From: Stenotrophomonas rhizophila
GTDB lineage: Bacteria; Pseudomonadota; Gammaproteobacteria; Xanthomonadales; Xanthomonadaceae
Assembly: GCF_020857975.1 (NCBI RefSeq)
Contig: NZ_JACWUO010000001.1
Coordinates: 372,001 to 436,000 of the forward strand
Length of the DNA: 64,000 bases
Direction: 5' to 3'
The translations under genes were made by a program, and so were the position numbers. The notes beneath the pieces were generated by a model, which worked only from the letters and a program-made list of their open reading frames with translations, did not search any database and had not been told where the DNA came from. Within the stretch, counting starts at the first letter, position 1, and the number at the start of each line of letters is the position of its first letter. Positions 19,684-28,361 of this stretch are shown here, in pieces.

Positions 19684-19774
19684 CTATCCACAGGGGGTCT
19701 GTATGACTTATGCACAACTCATGTACTGACTGTGGATAAAAAGCCCGAAATTTCTGGCCAGAAAGATATCCACA
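19684..19774. promoter_or_regulatory. DnaA box cluster A (recF-dnaN gap)
   Basis: The exact consensus TTATCCACA is on the minus strand at 19731-19739. One-mismatch boxes are CTATCCACA at 19684-19692, TTATGCACA at 19708-19716 and ATATCCACA at 19766-19774. AT-rich DNA follows within 50 bases. Such a cluster beside an AT-rich element is the usual make-up of a bacterial origin. Confidence 0.7.
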
Positions 19775-20140
19775 GGATCACCCCCAGGCCCAGGGCCGCT
19801 TCTACAGGGGGTTTCGACCCATATTTATCCTTATATTTCAATAACATAAGCTACTTTTCAACCGATTCTGGCTCTACCACCACCACCTAGCTTTAGATTT
19901 ATATACAGTTTTTAAAGCATAGAGCTGTGATCCAGAGGCCGAATGAAGCCGCATTCCAGTCGTGCACTTGGCATCTGATTGGGACTGTTCATACCGTGCG
20001 TTCCACGCTGTTCGCACGGCACGACTGCTGGAAACAGATCCCGGCCAGACCTCACGGTAGGGCAGCAGAAAACCGAGGATCGACGAAGTGGAATTACGAA
20101 TGGCGCGGCACCAGCAATCATCGCGATTGCCGACAGGCAA

Positions 20141-20156
20141 TGCTCCACGTGGAACA
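20141..20156. promoter_or_regulatory. parS: parS-like site 3
   Basis: TGCTCCACGTGGAACA, one base away from the palindrome TGTTCCACGTGGAACA. It lies between the dnaN terminator and the AT-rich gap. Confidence 0.7.
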
Positions 20157-20167
20157 CCGGCTCAGGA

Positions 20168-20193
20168 AAAGAAAACCCGGCACAAGGCCGGGT
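20168..20193 (-). terminator. Terminator downstream of dnaN
   Basis: On the minus strand, an ACCCGGC/GCCGGGT stem with a 5-base loop runs into a T-rich tract (TTTCTTTT). It lies about 40 bases after the dnaN stop and separates dnaN transcription from recF. Confidence 0.8.
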
Positions 20194-20207
20194 CTTCTGA
20201 ACACTGC

Positions 20208-20223
20208 GGTTCCACGTGGAACC
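20208..20223. promoter_or_regulatory. parS: parS-like site 4 (between dnaN stop and terminator)
   Basis: GGTTCCACGTGGAACC is a perfect 16-base palindrome carrying the parS core. It sits in the dnaN 3' untranslated region, 11 bases past the stop codon. Confidence 0.8.
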
Positions 20224-20234
20224 ACCGCAAACCG

Positions 20235-21335
20235 TCACAGCCGCAGCGGCATCACCACATGACGCGACTTCTCGCTGCTGGCTTCACGCACCAGGGCCGA
20301 GGAGTTCGAATCGCGCAGCTGGATTACCACGTACTCATCGCGCAATGCCGACAGCGCGTCCAGCAGGTAGTTCACGTTGAAGCCGATGGCCAGATCGCTG
20401 ACCGTGGTATCGGCCTCGATCTCTTCCTGGGCTTCTTCCTGCTCGGGGTTGTGCGCGCTGATCTTCAGGTTGCCCGGCGAGACTTCCACGCGGATGCCGC
20501 GGTACTTCTCGTTGGACAGGATCGCGGCGCGCTGCAGCGAGGCACGCAGCGCTTCGCGATCAACCTTCACTTCGCGGTCGGCGCCAATCGGGATCACCGC
20601 TTCGTAATCCGGGAAACGGCCGTCGATCAGCTTGGAGGTGAAGGTCACATCGTCGCGCTTGACCCGCACGTGGCTGCGGCCGACTTCCAGCTCGATCTCA
20701 CGATCGCCGCTTTCCAGCAGACGCTGCAGTTCGGTCACGCCCTTGCGCGGCACGATGATCTGGCGCTTGGCGCCGCTGGCCTTTTCCAGCTCGGTCTCGC
20801 ACAGCGCCAGGCGGTGGCCATCGGTGGCCACGGTCCGCAGGGCATCGCCGCGCAGATCGAACAGCAGGCCGTTGAGGTAATAGCGCACGTCCTGCTGGGC
20901 CATCGCGAACGCGGTGCGTTCGATCAGTTCCTTCAGCGTGGCTTCGCCGATCGCCACGCGTTCGGTGGCTTCGACCTCGTCCACCGACGGGAAGTCGTTG
21001 GCCGGCAGGGTTGCCAGGGTGAAACGGCTACGCCCGGCCTGCACGGTGATCTTGTCACCGGTCTGCGAGACGGTGATCCGGCTGCCGTCGGGCAGGGCAC
21101 GGATGATCTCGAACAGTTTGCGGGCGGGGATGGTGGTCTCGCCGTCCTGGGCATCTTCCACCGCGATCCGCGACACCATTTCCACTTCCAGGTCGGTGCC
21201 GGTCAGCGAAAGCTGCCCGTTCTGGACCTGGACCAGGAAATTAGCCAGAACCGGCAGGGTCTGGCGGCGTTCGACCACGTTGACGACTTGTGCCAACGGC
21301 TTGAGAAAGGCTTCGCGCTGCAGTGTGAAACGCAT
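20235..21335 (-). CDS. dnaN: DNA polymerase III sliding clamp (beta subunit)
   Basis: The ring-shaped processivity clamp of the replicative polymerase. The 366-residue length is exactly that of the family. N-terminal MRFTLQREAFLKPLAQVVNVVERRQTLPVLANF, central YYLNGLLFDLRG with TDGHRLAL, and the C-terminal end SSEKSRHVVMPLRL are standard. The clamp's client-binding pocket is formed by the C-terminal residues, which are intact. The gene follows dnaA with about 275 bases between them that contain two perfect DnaA boxes. It ends in its own terminator. Confidence 0.98.
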   Translation of the reverse strand: MRFTLQREAFLKPLAQVVNVVERRQTLPVLANFLVQVQNGQLSLTGTDLEVEMVSRIAVEDAQDGETTIPARKLFEIIRALPDGSRITVSQTGDKITVQAGRSRFTLATLPANDFPSVDEVEATERVAIGEATLKELIERTAFAMAQQDVRYYLNGLLFDLRGDALRTVATDGHRLALCETELEKASGAKRQIIVPRKGVTELQRLLESGDREIELEVGRSHVRVKRDDVTFTSKLIDGRFPDYEAVIPIGADREVKVDREALRASLQRAAILSNEKYRGIRVEVSPGNLKISAHNPEQEEAQEEIEADTTVSDLAIGFNVNYLLDALSALRDEYVVIQLRDSNSSALVREASSEKSRHVVMPLRL

Positions 21336-21499
21336 GTGGTTCCGTGCCCCTATGCTTTAAAAAAATGTGGAATAAATCAAAAGCCTGGTGGTGCTGGTAG
21401 CGCCAGAATCGCTGGAAAACACAGCTAAGTCTTTGTAAATAAAAGGATTTCAACCCTCGAAACCCTCTGCATTACTAGCCCCGAGAGGGTGGGGAAACG

Positions 21500-21543
21500 T
21501 GTGGATAACTTTACCGCCAAATCGGCCGGGTTTCTTATCCACA
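21500..21543. promoter_or_regulatory. DnaA box cluster B (dnaA-dnaN gap)
   Basis: Two exact TTATCCACA boxes in opposite directions: minus strand at 21500-21508 and plus strand at 21535-21543. They lie in the 275-base dnaA-dnaN spacer, which also has an AT-rich part near 21360-21445. The dnaA-dnaN spacer is the origin site reported for Xanthomonas, so this competes with cluster A as the core origin. Confidence 0.75.
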
Positions 21544-21611
21544 CCCTGTCCCCTGTTTGCTACCGGATTCTGCACCGTTTTATGCGATGACGCCTTAGCG
21601 GCGTACATGCA

Positions 21612-22946
21612 TCATTCGCTCAACTTCCGGATCAGCTTGTCCCAGTCTTCCCGCAACTTGCCGTCGGCTTCCATCAACGTCCGGATCTGCCGGCAGGCGT
21701 GCAGCACCGTGGTGTGGTCCCGGCCGGCAAAGGCGTCGCCGATTTCCGGCAGGCTGTGCTCGGTCAGTTCTTTGGTCAGCGCCATGGCTACCTGGCGCGG
21801 ACGGGCCAGCGACCGGGTCCGACGCTTGGACAGCAGATCCTTGATCTGCAGCCCGTAGTAGTCGGCCACGGTTTTCTGGATGTTGGGAATGCTGATCGCC
21901 TGCTGCTGGGCGCGCAGCAGGTCGCGCAGGGTTTCCTGGGCGAAATCGGTGGTGATCGCACGGCCGGTGAAGTTGGCGCGTGCGGCCAGGGTATTCAACG
22001 CACCTTCGAGGTCGCGGACATTGGAGCGCATCTTCTTGGCAATCAGGAACGCCACATCGTCGGGGATATCGGTGCCACGCTCACGCGCCTTGGCCAGCAC
22101 GATCGCGGCGCGGGTCTCGAAGTCCGGCGGCTCGATCGCCACCGACAGGCCCCAGGCCAGCCGCGACTTCAGCCGTGCTTCCAGGCCCTCGACTTCGCGC
22201 GGGTACCGGTCGCAGGTGAGGATGATCTGCTGCTTGCCGTCGAACAGGGCGTTGAAGGTATGGAAGAACTCTTCCTGGGTACGGTCTTTGCCGGCGAAGA
22301 ACTGGATGTCATCGATCAGCAGCGCGTCCACCTGCTGGAACTGGCGCTTGAACTGATCCATGGTCTTTTCCTGCAACGCACGGATCATCGCGCTGAAGAA
22401 CTGCTCCGAGCGCAGGTACAGCACCTTGGCGGCCGGGTTGGCCTGGCGCATCGCATTGCCGGCGGCAAACATCAGGTGGGTCTTGCCCAGGCCGGTGCCG
22501 CCGTACAGCAGCAACGGGTTGTGGGCACGGTCGCCGGGCTTCTGCGCCGCCTGGAACGCCGCGGCCAGGCCCAGCTGGTTGCTGCGGCCTTCCACGAAGT
22601 TGGCGAAGGTGTAGTGCGAATCCAGGTTGCCGGCGAACGGCACCAGTGGCTCGGCCGCTGCCGCCGGGGTGGAAAAGCCCGAAATCGGCGTGATCTGGGC
22701 CTCCACCGGGCGCGGACGCGAGCCGATTTCAAGGAAAACATCGCCGAAACCGGCGAAATGCGCCAGCAGCTCCTTGATGCGCGGCAGGTACAGCTCGCGC
22801 ACCTGGTCGACGATGAAGGCATTTGGCGCATACAGCACCAGGCTGTCCGCGCGCAGATCTGCCTGCAGCGGCTTCAACCAGGTGTGAACATCCTCGGGCG
22901 GAAACTCCGCCTCAAGGCGTTCGAGACAACGGGACCAGGCATCCAT
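21612..22946 (-). CDS. dnaA: Chromosomal replication initiator DnaA
   Basis: DnaA binds DnaA boxes as an ATP complex and opens the origin. About 444 residues. Domain I ([27 protein letters not shown]) is followed by a short linker and the AAA+ domain, with Walker [11 protein letters not shown], Walker [11 protein letters not shown] and an arginine-rich [10 protein letters not shown] block. The C-terminal DNA-binding domain has the signature [14 protein letters not shown]. The ATG at 22946 gives the xanthomonad-type N-terminus. The open frame extends two codons further to a TTG at 22952. The gene is divergent from rpmH, with DnaA boxes in the spacer suggesting autoregulation. Confidence 0.98.
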   Translation of the reverse strand: MDAWSRCLERLEAEFPPEDVHTWLKPLQADLRADSLVLYAPNAFIVDQVRELYLPRIKELLAHFAGFGDVFLEIGSRPRPVEAQITPISGFSTPAAAAEPLVPFAGNLDSHYTFANFVEGRSNQLGLAAAFQAAQKPGDRAHNPLLLYGGTGLGKTHLMFAAGNAMRQANPAAKVLYLRSEQFFSAMIRALQEKTMDQFKRQFQQVDALLIDDIQFFAGKDRTQEEFFHTFNALFDGKQQIILTCDRYPREVEGLEARLKSRLAWGLSVAIEPPDFETRAAIVLAKARERGTDIPDDVAFLIAKKMRSNVRDLEGALNTLAARANFTGRAITTDFAQETLRDLLRAQQQAISIPNIQKTVADYYGLQIKDLLSKRRTRSLARPRQVAMALTKELTEHSLPEIGDAFAGRDHTTVLHACRQIRTLMEADGKLREDWDKLIRKLSE

Positions 22947-23070
22947 CGGCAATAATCGTCTGGGGCCAGTGGACAGGCGTGGGAAACCGCCGCACCACAG
23001 GCCGGAAGGGGGAAGAATGGATGGCGCAGACTACCACCGACGAGGGGGGCCGGGAATGGTTGTCCCGAAG

Positions 23071-23091
23071 TTATTCACAAAATGATCCACA
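23071..23091 (+). promoter_or_regulatory. DnaA box pair C (rpmH-dnaA spacer)
   Basis: TTATTCACA at 23071-23079 (one mismatch) and TGATCCACA at 23083-23091 (two mismatches) are in tandem upstream of dnaA. Likely roles are dnaA autoregulation or an extra origin element. Confidence 0.55.
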
Positions 23092-23131
23092 GCTATTGCA
23101 CAGCCCGGTGAAATCCCGTAGTGCCCAGCAC

Positions 23132-23159
23132 TTGACGGCACCTTGATCAGGTCTATAGA
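23132..23159 (+). promoter_or_regulatory. rpmH promoter
   Basis: TTGACG at 23132-23137 and TATAGA at 23154-23159 with a 16-base spacer form a near-consensus sigma-70 promoter about 40 bases before the rpmH start. Confidence 0.75.
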
Positions 23160-23198
23160 ATTTCCGGTTCTTTCCGTCCCCTTCATATAGAGGCCCGC

Positions 23199-23339
23199 AT
23201 GGCCACCAAGCGCACTTTCCAACCCAGCAACCTCAAGCGTAAGCGCGACCATGGCTTCCGTGCCCGTATGAAGACCGCTGACGGCCGCAAGATCCTGTCG
23301 CGTCGCCGCGCCAAGGGCCGTAAAGTCCTGAGCGCTTGA
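23199..23339 (+). CDS. rpmH: 50S ribosomal protein L34
   Basis: A 46-residue, strongly basic ribosomal protein: [20 protein letters not shown] at the start and [12 protein letters not shown] at the end. This is the standard L34 sequence and length. It is the first gene of the rpmH-rnpA-yidC cluster, reads away from dnaA, and is preceded by a clear sigma-70 promoter. The gene falls below the length cut-off of many ORF callers. Confidence 0.98.
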   Translation: MATKRTFQPSNLKRKRDHGFRARMKTADGRKILSRRRAKGRKVLSA

Positions 23340-23377
23340 TTGCAATGCCGCTTCCCGCGGCAGACGCAATCCTGACT

Positions 23378-23836
23378 ATGAGCAGTTCCGACCTGCGCAA
23401 GCGATTTCCTCGCTCTGCGCGGGTTCGTACGCGTGCCGAATATACAACGGTCTTCAACGGTGCCCGCCGTGTGTCCGATCCGCTGATGACCCTGCACTGG
23501 CTGAACAGCGAAACGCCAGCCAGGCTGGGTCTTGCGGTGTCGCGCAAAGTCGACCCCCGAGCCGTGGGTCGCAACCGAGTCAAGCGTGTGCTGCGCGATG
23601 CCACACGCCACCTACGGCCGTGGATGAGTGCCGGCGATTACGTCGTTGTCGCCCGCAGTGCCGCCCGTACCGCCAGCAATTCCGACCTCCGCCAGGCGTT
23701 TGAACGCCTGCTGCGCCGCCTTGGCGCATTGCCCATGCCGGGCGCGGACGGCACAATGCCGCCGCCCCTGGGCGTTGCCCCCCTTTCCCAGTCCGAGCCG
23801 GCATCACCTGCCGGCCCCGCCGAGCCTGCCCGCTGA
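23378..23836 (+). CDS. rnpA: Ribonuclease P protein component
   Basis: The basic protein subunit of RNase P, which helps the catalytic RNA remove 5' leaders from tRNA precursors. About 152 residues. The RNR signature lies in [26 protein letters not shown], and [10 protein letters not shown] follows. The ATG at 23378 ([13 protein letters not shown]) fits relatives. An ATG at 23345 and a TTG at 23336 lie upstream in frame. The C-terminal 35 residues are Pro/Ala-rich and extend past the usual family end. The last base of the stop codon is the first base of the yidC start, leaving no room for a yidD gene between them. Confidence 0.93.
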   Translation: MSSSDLRKRFPRSARVRTRAEYTTVFNGARRVSDPLMTLHWLNSETPARLGLAVSRKVDPRAVGRNRVKRVLRDATRHLRPWMSAGDYVVVARSAARTASNSDLRQAFERLLRRLGALPMPGADGTMPPPLGVAPLSQSEPASPAGPAEPAR

Positions 23837-25536
23837 TGAACCAGACCCGCGTTTTCCTGATTTTTGCCTGGCTGATGGTGGCCGTGTTGCTGTGGATGGA
23901 GTGGGGCCGCGACAAGGCCGCACCGGCCACGCCGCCGGTTGCCGCGCAGACCCAGGCGACCGTGCCGGGCGCGGCAGGCGCCATTCCCGGCGCGTCGGTA
24001 CCGCAGGCCCCCGGCAGCGCCCCGGCGACCCAGCCCAGCGCTGCGGCCAGCGCCGGCGCCGCCCGCGTGACGGTCACCACCGACGTGCTGCGCCTGGTGC
24101 TGGACGGCGGCACCGTGCTGGATGCCGAGCTGCTGCACTTCCCGCAGACCAAGGATGCCGGCAGCCCGCCGGTGCGCCTGCTGACCGAAGACCCGACCCA
24201 GCCGTACCGCGCCGTCAGTGGCTGGACCAGCCAGGACAAGAGCATGCCGGTGCCCGAAGCCAACGGCTTCACCCTGGTCGGCGACAACCGCGCGTTCGTG
24301 CTGGCCAAGGGCCAGAAGGAACTGCAGATCCCGTTCGTGTGGAACGGCCCCAACGGCGTCAGCATCCGCCGTACCTATACGCTGGGCCGCAACGAGTACG
24401 CGATCAAGGTCAAGGATGAAGTGGTCAACGGCAGCGCCGCGCCGTGGAACGGCTACGTGTTCCGCACCCTGGACCGCCACCCGACCATCCTCTCGCGCAG
24501 CATGACCAACCCGGACTCGTTCAGCTTCAACGGCGCGACCTGGTTCAGCCCGAAGGATGGCTACGAGCGCCGCGCGTTCAAGGACTACCTGGAGGACGGC
24601 AACCTCAACCGCACCATCACCGGCGGCTGGCTGGCGATGCTGCAGCACCACTTCTTCACCGCCTGGATTCCGCAGGCCGACCAGGCCGCCAACTACGTGC
24701 TGTCCCAGCATGATGGCCGCGACCAGATCCAGGCCACCGGCCCGGCCTTCACCGTCGCGCCCGGCCAGCAGGTCAGCACCGAGGCGCGCCTGTGGGTGGG
24801 CCCGAAGCTGGTCAACCTGATCGCCAAGGAAGACGTGAAGGGGCTGGACCGCGTGGTCGACTACAGCCGCTTCTCGCTGATGGCGATCATCGGCCAGGGC
24901 CTGTTCTGGGTGTTGAACCAGGTCCACAAGGTGGTCAACAACTGGGGCTGGGCAATTGTCGGCCTGGTGGTGCTGCTCAAGCTGGTGCTGTACCCGCTGT
25001 CGGCGGTGCAGTACAAGAGCGGGGCCAAGATGCGTCGCTTCCAGCCGCGCATCGCGCAGCTGAAGGAACGCTATGGCGATGACCGCCAGAAGTTCCAGAC
25101 CGCGATGATGGAGCTGTACAAGAAGGAAAAGATCAACCCGATGGGCGGCTGCCTGCCGATCCTGATCCAGATGCCGATCTTCTTCGCGCTGTACTGGGTG
25201 CTGGTGGAATCGGTGGAACTGCGCCAGGCGCCGTGGCTGGGCTGGATCCAGGACCTGACCGCGCGCGACCCGTACTTCATCCTGCCGGTGATCAACGTGG
25301 CGGTGATGTGGGCCACCCAGAAGCTGACCCCGGCCCCGGGCATGGACCCGATGCAGGCCAAGATGATGCAGATGATGCCGCTGGTGTTCGGCGTCATGAT
25401 GGCCTTCATGCCGTCCGGCCTGGTCCTGTACTGGGTGGTCAACGGCGGCCTGGGTCTGCTGCAGCAGTGGTGGATGACCAAGCGCCACGGCAGCGAGCCG
25501 TTGCCGGTGGTCGCCACCCCCGCCAAAAAGAAATAA
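23836..25536 (+). CDS. yidC: Membrane protein insertase YidC
   Basis: YidC inserts and folds inner-membrane proteins, alone or with SecYEG. The 566-residue gram-negative form is complete. An N-terminal helix ([19 protein letters not shown]) is followed by an Ala/Pro-rich linker and the large periplasmic domain (about 70-340). The conserved core then has five helices, starting near [19 protein letters not shown], with [10 protein letters not shown]-like coils (here [15 protein letters not shown]), [20 protein letters not shown] and a C-terminal basic tail ending PAKKK. The start overlaps the rnpA stop, so translation is coupled. A terminator follows at 25596. Confidence 0.97.
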   Translation: MNQTRVFLIFAWLMVAVLLWMEWGRDKAAPATPPVAAQTQATVPGAAGAIPGASVPQAPGSAPATQPSAAASAGAARVTVTTDVLRLVLDGGTVLDAELLHFPQTKDAGSPPVRLLTEDPTQPYRAVSGWTSQDKSMPVPEANGFTLVGDNRAFVLAKGQKELQIPFVWNGPNGVSIRRTYTLGRNEYAIKVKDEVVNGSAAPWNGYVFRTLDRHPTILSRSMTNPDSFSFNGATWFSPKDGYERRAFKDYLEDGNLNRTITGGWLAMLQHHFFTAWIPQADQAANYVLSQHDGRDQIQATGPAFTVAPGQQVSTEARLWVGPKLVNLIAKEDVKGLDRVVDYSRFSLMAIIGQGLFWVLNQVHKVVNNWGWAIVGLVVLLKLVLYPLSAVQYKSGAKMRRFQPRIAQLKERYGDDRQKFQTAMMELYKKEKINPMGGCLPILIQMPIFFALYWVLVESVELRQAPWLGWIQDLTARDPYFILPVINVAVMWATQKLTPAPGMDPMQAKMMQMMPLVFGVMMAFMPSGLVLYWVVNGGLGLLQQWWMTKRHGSEPLPVVATPAKKK

Positions 25537-25545
25537 CCGGGAGCA

Positions 25546-25594
25546 GACGACCGTTGGTCGTCTGGCCGTAGCGCCGGCCATTGGTCGGCTGCGC
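25546..25594 (+). repeat. SMAG-type palindromic repeats after yidC
   Basis: GACGACCGTTGGTCGTC at 25546-25562 is followed by GTAGCGCCGGCCATTGGTCGGCTGCGC from 25568. The second has the GTAG head. They sit between the yidC stop and its terminator. Confidence 0.55.
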
Positions 25595-25595
25595 T

Positions 25596-25622
25596 GAAAA
25601 ACCCGCCGCCCGGCGGGTTTTT
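25596..25622 (+). terminator. Terminator after yidC
   Basis: AAAAACCCGCC / GGCGGGTTTTTC hairpin with a short GCC loop and a T-run. It ends the rpmH-rnpA-yidC transcript before the lipoprotein gene. Confidence 0.85.
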
Positions 25623-25679
25623 CTTTGGCGGCGATACAATCGCCGGCAACCTTCCCCCGTTTCAACCCCGAGCCTCCGA

Positions 25680-28358
25680 ATGTCCCCTGCGTCGTCGCTG
25701 TTCCGCCTGGCCGTGCCCGTGCTGCTGCTGCTCACCCTGGCGCTGGCCGGCTGTGGCGACAAGGACGCTGCCGACAGCAGGGCGATGACCCAGCCCAGCG
25801 CACAGGCCGCCGCCGCCGCCGATCCGGCCGCCGCACCGCTGCTGGCCGCCTTGCAGAAGCAGCTCGACGGCCATCGCCGCATCATCGTGCTGCTGGCCGA
25901 CGAAGCGCAGCAAACGCCCGCCGACCGCGCCACCTCCAGCCGCATCGGCCAGCAGCTGTTCCACGACGGCCTCGAGCAGCGTGCGGCCATCGCCACGCAG
26001 TTCGACGCCTTGCTGCGCGGGAGCAGCCCGCGCCGCTTTGCCACCCTGGGCACGGTGCTGGACTACATCGAGTCGGCCCCGGAACTGTTCGATGCCGACC
26101 GCCTGGCCTTCCGCGAAGTGTTGCGCGACCTGCACGAGCGGGTCGGCGCGGACTCCTCGCTGCCGGCGGTGAAGCTGCACCAGCGCATCGGCGAAGACCT
26201 GGAGGCGCTCGATGAGATCGAGCGCAACTACAACCAGGAAATCACCCGCATCTTCAGCCGCTTCGAGCGCACCCGCGCCATCGCGCTCAAGCGCGAGAAG
26301 TGGGACGACTACCTGGCCCACCTGCGCAAGCAGTACCGCCGCGAGGCGATCCTGCGCGACTACGGGGTGATCGAGCCCTACCCGATGTCGATGCAGGACA
26401 GCGACCGCGAGATCTTCGGCCGCGACCTGCCGCCCAAGACCGTGGTGCTGACCTTCGACGATGGCCCGCACAAGGCCTATACCGACGAAGTAATCGCCAT
26501 CCTGCAACGCTACGACGTACCCGGGGTGTTCTTCGAGGTGGGCCGCAACCTGGGTGCGGTGCAGCCCGACGGCAAGGTCACGCTGGGCCCGATGGCGTCC
26601 ATCAGCCGCAACCTGATGGCGCAGGGGTACGCGGTGGGCAACCACAGCCTGACCCATGCGCAGCTGTCGCGCACCACCGGCGATGCGTTGCGCCAACAGG
26701 TGCTGGCCACCGACACCCTGCTCAAGGATGTCGATGCGCGCCGCGCGCCGTTGTTCCGCTTCCCGTACGGCGCGCGCAATGCCGAAGGCCTGCAGCTGCT
26801 CAACGAGGCCGGGCTGAAATCGATCATGTGGAACATCGATTCGATGGACTGGGCCGACCCGGTGCCCGAATCGATCGTGCAACGCGTGGTCGAGCAGGTA
26901 CAGAAGGAACAGCGCGGGATCATCCTGTTCCACGACATCCACGACCGTGCGGTGAAGGCCTTGCCGCAGATCCTGGACCGGCTGATCGCCGACGGCTACC
27001 AGTTCGCCGGCTGGAACGGCCGCGATTTCAGCGTGGCCCGCGCGCGCAAGGGCGCCGGTTCCGATGCCACCATCACCACCGGCTACGAGAAATCCTGGGC
27101 CATCGTGGTCGGCATCGACGACTACGCCAAGTGGCCCAAGCTGGAGCACGCCGGCCACGATGCCCAGGCCGTGGCCGACACCCTGACCGGTCAGTTCGGC
27201 TTCCCGTCATCGCAGGTGATCGTGCTGAAGAACCAGCAGGCCACCCGCAACAACATCCTGGCCGCCTTCCACGACCGCCTGGCCGATGACCGCACCGGCC
27301 GCAACGACCGGGTATTCGTATTCTTCGCCGGCCACGGCGCGACCCGGCGGCTGGCCTCGGGCCGCGACCTGGGCTACATCATCCCGGTGGATTCGGACCC
27401 CAACGAGTTCGCCACCGATGCCATCGCGATGACCGACATCCAGAACATCGCCGAAAGCCTGCAGGCCAAGCACGTGATGTTCGTGATGGATGCCTGCTAC
27501 AGCGGCCTGGGCCTGACCCGCGGCGGGCCGTCCTCGTCGCGCTTCCTGCGCGAGAACGCGCGCCGCAGCGCACGCCAGATGCTCACCGCCGGCGGCGCCG
27601 ACCAGCAGGTGGCCGATGGCGGCCCGAACGGCCATTCGATGTTCACCTGGGTACTGCTGCAGGCCTTGAGCGGCAAGGGCGACCTCAATGGAGATGGCTT
27701 GATCACCGGCACCGAACTGGCTGCCTATGTGGCCCCGGCGGTGGCCGCGGTCGCCCAGCAGACCCCGGCCTTCGGCAGCCTGCCGGGCTCGCAGGGCGGC
27801 GAGTTCGTGTTCCAGGTGCCCGACAGCCAGGAATACCTCAACGCCGATACACGCCAGCTGTCGCCCGAAGCGATCGCGCTCAACACCCGGGTCGATGCGG
27901 CCCAGGGCGGCAAGGGGCAGGGCGAAGCGCCGGTGACCGTGGCCGACCTGCAGGGCGGCAGCAACACCCTGGTGGTGCCGGCCGCCGTGCCCACCTCCGA
28001 CCGCCAGCGCGCGCAGCAGGCCAACGACCGCGGCCTGCAGTTGTACCGCGAGAAACGCTATGACGAGGCGGCCCTGCAGTTCACCGAAGCCCTCAAGCTG
28101 CGCCCGGACTTTGCCCAGGCCGCCAACAACCTCGGCTTTGTCTACTACCGCCAGCAGCGCTACGCCGAAGCGGCGCGCTGGCTGGAGAACACCTTGAAGA
28201 TCGATCCTTCGCGGGCGGTGGCCCACCTCAACCTGGGCGATGCCTACGCCCATGCCGGCGACAAGGCCAAGGCCAGGCAGGCCTACACCACCTACCTGGC
28301 GCTGCAGCCGCAGGGCAGTGGCGCCGCCCAGGCGCGCGCGCAGCTGGAGAAGCTGTAA
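25680..28358 (+). CDS. Multidomain lipoprotein: polysaccharide deacetylase, caspase-like domain, TPR
   Basis: About 892 residues. The ATG at 25680 gives a lipoprotein signal (LLLLTLALAGC). A helical region (about 30-240) leads to a NodB deacetylase domain (about 255-455) with all five motifs: TFDDGPH (Asp pair near residue 260), HSLTH, RFPYGARN, DSMDW and LFHDIHD. A caspase-like C14 domain follows (about 470-700), with KSWAIVVGIDDY, the catalytic His in FAGHGA (near 552) and the Cys in DACYSG (near 606). The C-terminus (about 780-892) has TPRs (LYREKRYDEAALQFTEAL, FVYYRQQRYAEAARWLE). The catalytic residues of both enzymes are present. The role is unknown. A cell-envelope sugar deacetylase fused to a protease is the structural reading. 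Confidence 0.88.
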   Translation: MSPASSLFRLAVPVLLLLTLALAGCGDKDAADSRAMTQPSAQAAAAADPAAAPLLAALQKQLDGHRRIIVLLADEAQQTPADRATSSRIGQQLFHDGLEQRAAIATQFDALLRGSSPRRFATLGTVLDYIESAPELFDADRLAFREVLRDLHERVGADSSLPAVKLHQRIGEDLEALDEIERNYNQEITRIFSRFERTRAIALKREKWDDYLAHLRKQYRREAILRDYGVIEPYPMSMQDSDREIFGRDLPPKTVVLTFDDGPHKAYTDEVIAILQRYDVPGVFFEVGRNLGAVQPDGKVTLGPMASISRNLMAQGYAVGNHSLTHAQLSRTTGDALRQQVLATDTLLKDVDARRAPLFRFPYGARNAEGLQLLNEAGLKSIMWNIDSMDWADPVPESIVQRVVEQVQKEQRGIILFHDIHDRAVKALPQILDRLIADGYQFAGWNGRDFSVARARKGAGSDATITTGYEKSWAIVVGIDDYAKWPKLEHAGHDAQAVADTLTGQFGFPSSQVIVLKNQQATRNNILAAFHDRLADDRTGRNDRVFVFFAGHGATRRLASGRDLGYIIPVDSDPNEFATDAIAMTDIQNIAESLQAKHVMFVMDACYSGLGLTRGGPSSSRFLRENARRSARQMLTAGGADQQVADGGPNGHSMFTWVLLQALSGKGDLNGDGLITGTELAAYVAPAVAAVAQQTPAFGSLPGSQGGEFVFQVPDSQEYLNADTRQLSPEAIALNTRVDAAQGGKGQGEAPVTVADLQGGSNTLVVPAAVPTSDRQRAQQANDRGLQLYREKRYDEAALQFTEALKLRPDFAQAANNLGFVYYRQQRYAEAARWLENTLKIDPSRAVAHLNLGDAYAHAGDKAKARQAYTTYLALQPQGSGAAQARAQLEKL

Positions 28359-28361
28359 GCC

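Larger units (their letters stand above)
19331..20234. other. Non-coding recF-dnaN gap with origin-like features
   Basis: About 900 bases without a credible gene. From the recF side it holds three copies of a TTCTTGRAATCTGC-like motif (19504-19626), four DnaA boxes or near-boxes (19684-19774), and an AT-rich stretch (about 19815-19920, with ATATTTATCCTTATATTTC and TTTATATACAG) that could serve as a DNA-unwinding element. Beyond that is a GC-rich stretch with the inverted repeat CCGTGCG/CGCACGG, then the dnaN terminator and two parS-like sites. The short open frames here lack Shine-Dalgarno sequences and recognisable products. AT-richness plus DnaA boxes makes this a strong candidate for all or part of oriC. 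Confidence 0.6.

Noticed and set aside
19600-19890. 96-codon open frame in the recF-dnaN gap
   Set aside because: It has no Shine-Dalgarno and no similarity. It runs through DnaA boxes and AT-rich DNA, consistent with chance.
19988-20015. CCGTGCG / CGCACGG inverted repeat in the recF-dnaN gap
   Set aside because: The 7-base arms with a 12-base loop are short enough to occur by chance in GC-rich DNA, and nothing ties them to a function.
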